Below, piece after piece: positions 61,941 to 64,000 of a DNA stretch of 64,000 nucleotides. The notes beneath the pieces were generated by a model that saw nothing but the letters and a program-made list of their open reading frames with translations, searched no databases and was not told where the DNA came from. Location: positions 62,001-126,000 of the forward strand of contig JANQMH010000056.1 of NCBI GenBank assembly GCA_028280195.1, in the 5' to 3' direction. The position numbers were made by a program, and so were the translations under genes. The stretch's first letter is position 1; every line of letters starts with the position of its first letter. This stretch comes from Exilibacterium sp. (GTDB lineage Bacteria; Pseudomonadota; Gammaproteobacteria; Pseudomonadales; Cellvibrionaceae).

Positions 61941-62558
61941 GTGGAATTAGCATGTCTGGACCTGGAAGGCGTACTGATACCGGAAATCTGGATCAAGTTT
62001 GCCGAGAAAACCGGTATTGACGCCCTCAAGGCCACCACCCGGGATATTCCCGACTACGATGAGCTGATGACCATGCGCCTGCGGGAGCTGGCAAAGCACC
62101 GCCTGGGTCTCAAGGAGATTCAGCAGGTCATTGCCACTCTGAGCCCGCTGGATGGTGCCGGCGAGTTTGTCGACTGGCTGCGCGAGCGCTTTCAGGTGAT
62201 CATTCTGTCCGATACTTTCTACGAGTTTGCCGGCCCGTTAATGAAACAGCTGGGTTATCCCACGTTGTTGTGCCATCGCTTACGTGTCGGTGCCGGCGGC
62301 GAGATAAGCGGCTACGATATGCGCCAGGCCAATCCCAAGCGGCAGGCCATCGTCGCTTTCAAATCACTTTACTACCGCACCATTGCCGCCGGTGATTCCT
62401 ACAACGACACCACCATGCTGGCGGAAGCGGATGCCGGTATTCTGTTCAAGGCGCCCCGCAATGTGATCGAGCAGTTTCCCCAGTATCCGGCCGTACACAG
62501 CTACGCTGAACTGCGCGCGGCATTCCTGCGCGCAAGCGTGCGCGACCTGTCGCCCTGA
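61941..62558 (+). CDS. thrH: Phosphoserine phosphatase / homoserine phosphotransferase ThrH
   Basis: The 205-residue HAD enzyme is nearly the length of Pseudomonas ThrH and shares CLDLEGVLIPEIWIKFAEKTG, VDWLRERFQVIILSDTFYEF, KRQAIVAFKSLYYR and AAGDSYNDTTML. It removes phosphate from phosphoserine and can pass it to homoserine, linking serine and threonine synthesis. I choose GTG 61941 because GGGGGG lies seven bases upstream and MELACLD matches the family's first residues; GTG 61917 or ATG 61935 are alternatives. It converges with pabB only three bases away. Confidence 0.92.
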   Translation: MELACLDLEGVLIPEIWIKFAEKTGIDALKATTRDIPDYDELMTMRLRELAKHRLGLKEIQQVIATLSPLDGAGEFVDWLRERFQVIILSDTFYEFAGPLMKQLGYPTLLCHRLRVGAGGEISGYDMRQANPKRQAIVAFKSLYYRTIAAGDSYNDTTMLAEADAGILFKAPRNVIEQFPQYPAVHSYAELRAAFLRASVRDLSP

Positions 62559-62561
62559 ACC

Positions 62562-63929
62562 TCAGTGCTGCAGGCCGTCCAGCAAGACCTGAATTTTGGC
62601 CAGGCTCTCGGCGTATTCGAGATCGGGGTCGGAATCGGCAACGATGCCGCCGCCGCCCCAGCAGTGGATCTGATCGCCATCGCAGGCGAGGGTGCGAATG
62701 GCGATATTGGTGTCCATATTGCCATTGGCACTGATATAGCCGATGCTGCCGCAGTAAACGCTGCGGCGGGTGGCCTCCAGTTCCTCGATGATTTCCATGG
62801 CCCGGTACTTGGGCGCGCCGGTGATCGAGCCGCCGGGAAAGCAGTCCTTCAGCAGGCCGAGCGCAGATTGCTGTGCCTTGAGCGTGCCGGTCACAGTACT
62901 GACCAGATGGTGAACATTGGGAAAGCTCTCCAGCGCAAACAACTCCGGTACCCTGACACTGCCCGGCAGGCAGCTTTTGCCGAGGTCATTGCGCAGCAGG
63001 TCGACGATCATCAGGTTCTCGGCCCGGTCTTTAAGGCTGGCCTGCAGGCGGCGGCCGTTGCGGGCATCTTCCGCCGCGTTGCCGGCGCGCGGCAGGGTAC
63101 CTTTGATGGGGCGGGTTTCGACCTGGCGGCCGGCCAGGTGGATGAACCTTTCCGGCGACAGACTCAGTACCGCCTTGTTGCCAAGATCGATGAAGGCGGA
63201 GTAGGGGGAGGGCAGTATCTGCCGCAGTTTGCTGTAGGCGGCATAGGGTGAGCCGCTGAAAGCGGCGCTGAAGCGCTGCGCGAAATTGACCTGGTAGCAG
63301 TCGCCGGCGAGTATGTATTGATCGATTCGGGCGAGTTTCTCTCTATAAGAATTTACATTAAAATTAGATTTTAGTTCATTGATTTTAAATGAATTTTCTT
63401 TTTGGTTGCTAAAGGAGTAGCCGCTTTTGACGCGGGCCAGAATGTCCCGCTGCCGGGTCCTGGAACAGTGCGGCAGACACAGCAGCCAGGTGTGGCGCTG
63501 CTGGTGATCCTGTACCAGCGCCCAGCTGTATATGCCGATGTGCATATCGGGCAAATCGATATCCTCTGCCGCAGTGCCCGGCAGGCGCTGCAGGCGCCGG
63601 CTCAGATCATAGCCAAAGTAACCCAGCGCGCCGCCGCAGAAGGGCAGGTCTTTGGCGACGCTGGTGTGCAGCGGGTCGATATGGCTTTGCACCAGTTCGA
63701 AGGGGTCGTCGCGGCAAAACTGCCCGATCCCGCCGGTTTCAACGCGGGTGTTCAGTCCGTGGGTGGTCAGTGTCGTGTCCGGCGCTGCGGCAATGATATC
63801 GTAGCGCCCAAACCGACTTCTGGGGCGGCCGCTGTCGAGCCAGATGGCCCCGGGCAGATCGCCCACCGCTTCATACAGCTGGCGGCTGTCGGCCCGGTAG
63901 TCGATATCGGTAACGCGGAGTTGTGTCAT
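62562..63929 (-). CDS. pabB: Aminodeoxychorismate synthase component I
   Basis: The 455-residue enzyme turns chorismate into 4-amino-4-deoxychorismate for folate, with a PabA amidotransferase. The N-terminal domain covers about 1-165; the chorismate-binding domain holds GDCYQVNFAQRF, SLSPERF, the PIKGT motif with the Lys of PabB-type enzymes, LIMVDLLRNDLG-like ENLMIVDLLRNDLG, GSITGAPK and AIRTLACDGD near the end. Residues about 170-197 form an Asn/Lys/Ser-rich linker in strongly AT-rich DNA (63337-63420). pabC is at 15.7 kb. Confidence 0.93.
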   Translation of the reverse strand: MTQLRVTDIDYRADSRQLYEAVGDLPGAIWLDSGRPRSRFGRYDIIAAAPDTTLTTHGLNTRVETGGIGQFCRDDPFELVQSHIDPLHTSVAKDLPFCGGALGYFGYDLSRRLQRLPGTAAEDIDLPDMHIGIYSWALVQDHQQRHTWLLCLPHCSRTRQRDILARVKSGYSFSNQKENSFKINELKSNFNVNSYREKLARIDQYILAGDCYQVNFAQRFSAAFSGSPYAAYSKLRQILPSPYSAFIDLGNKAVLSLSPERFIHLAGRQVETRPIKGTLPRAGNAAEDARNGRRLQASLKDRAENLMIVDLLRNDLGKSCLPGSVRVPELFALESFPNVHHLVSTVTGTLKAQQSALGLLKDCFPGGSITGAPKYRAMEIIEELEATRRSVYCGSIGYISANGNMDTNIAIRTLACDGDQIHCWGGGGIVADSDPDLEYAESLAKIQVLLDGLQH

Positions 63930-64000
63930 AAAGCGTTTGTCATAAAGCTGTCATCAATTGCAGGCCGGCATTGTAGGGTGATTGCCGGGCTTTTGCCATG

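Overview
The window looks like a chromosomal segment of a fairly GC-rich marine-type gammaproteobacterium. Base order rne / rluC / HAD phosphatase / sppA / maf(yceF) / yceD / rpmF / plsX / fabD / fabG / acpP / fabF / pabC / mltG / tmk / holB / pilZ / tatD is the order known from Pseudomonas. The later genes (4Fe-4S type CysH, CysB, ThrH, many TonB receptors, all-alpha dUTPase) fit a Pseudomonas- or Cellvibrionales-like lineage. The genus cannot be fixed from sequence reading alone.

Layout. (1) 1-2531 is a lower-GC accessory patch ending at the 3' end of a tRNA-Ser(UGA) gene. It holds a possible recombinase remnant, a HicB/HicA-like pair and a gene for a TIR-like nucleotide-binding protein broken by at least three lesions. 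(2) 2.5-20.6 kb is the conserved housekeeping block for RNA decay, rRNA modification, fatty-acid synthesis, folate, DNA replication and pilus assembly. (3) 20.6-25.6 kb carries a glycosyltransferase, a PAP2 phosphatase, dUTPase, malate dehydrogenase, a DUF2244 protein and a peroxiredoxin. (4) 25.6-34 kb is a patchwork: a short amidase remnant, a LysR/SnoaL pair, a seven-bladed FG-GAP lipoprotein, an unknown membrane protein, a divergent amidotransferase/nitrilase pair that lost both 5' ends at one junction, diaminopropionate ammonia-lyase and a GAF-AraC regulator. (5) 34-40 kb is an amino-acid/amine operon (yajC, PLP desulfhydrase or deaminase, Na+/alanine symporter, PuuA-like ligase) plus a fructosamine kinase and a 5'-nucleotidase. 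(6) 40-43.4 kb is sulphur assimilation: TauE-type permease, CysB, a CxxC thioredoxin-fold protein and CysH.

(7) 43.8-61.6 kb is an iron/siderophore uptake supercluster. One operon encodes a TonB receptor, a membrane-anchored CocE-like hydrolase and a lipoprotein. Around it lie an AraC regulator, a YbtPQ/IrtAB-like ABC pair, a ferredoxin-NADP reductase with an isoprenylcysteine-methyltransferase-like protein, FecI/FecR with an STN-type TonB receptor, and ExbB-ExbD-ExbD. Fur-box-like sites stand before five of the transcription units. No siderophore biosynthesis gene is seen, so use of a siderophore made elsewhere is the simplest reading. (8) thrH and pabB close the window.

The most unusual structural feature is a set of seven short tandem arrays with units of 7/14 bp (or 13 and 15 bp). 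Each has its own sequence, and they sit at gene ends or in short gaps; two run into the 3' coding end of a gene. A separate 74-bp palindromic element occurs twice (40.1 and 57.1 kb).
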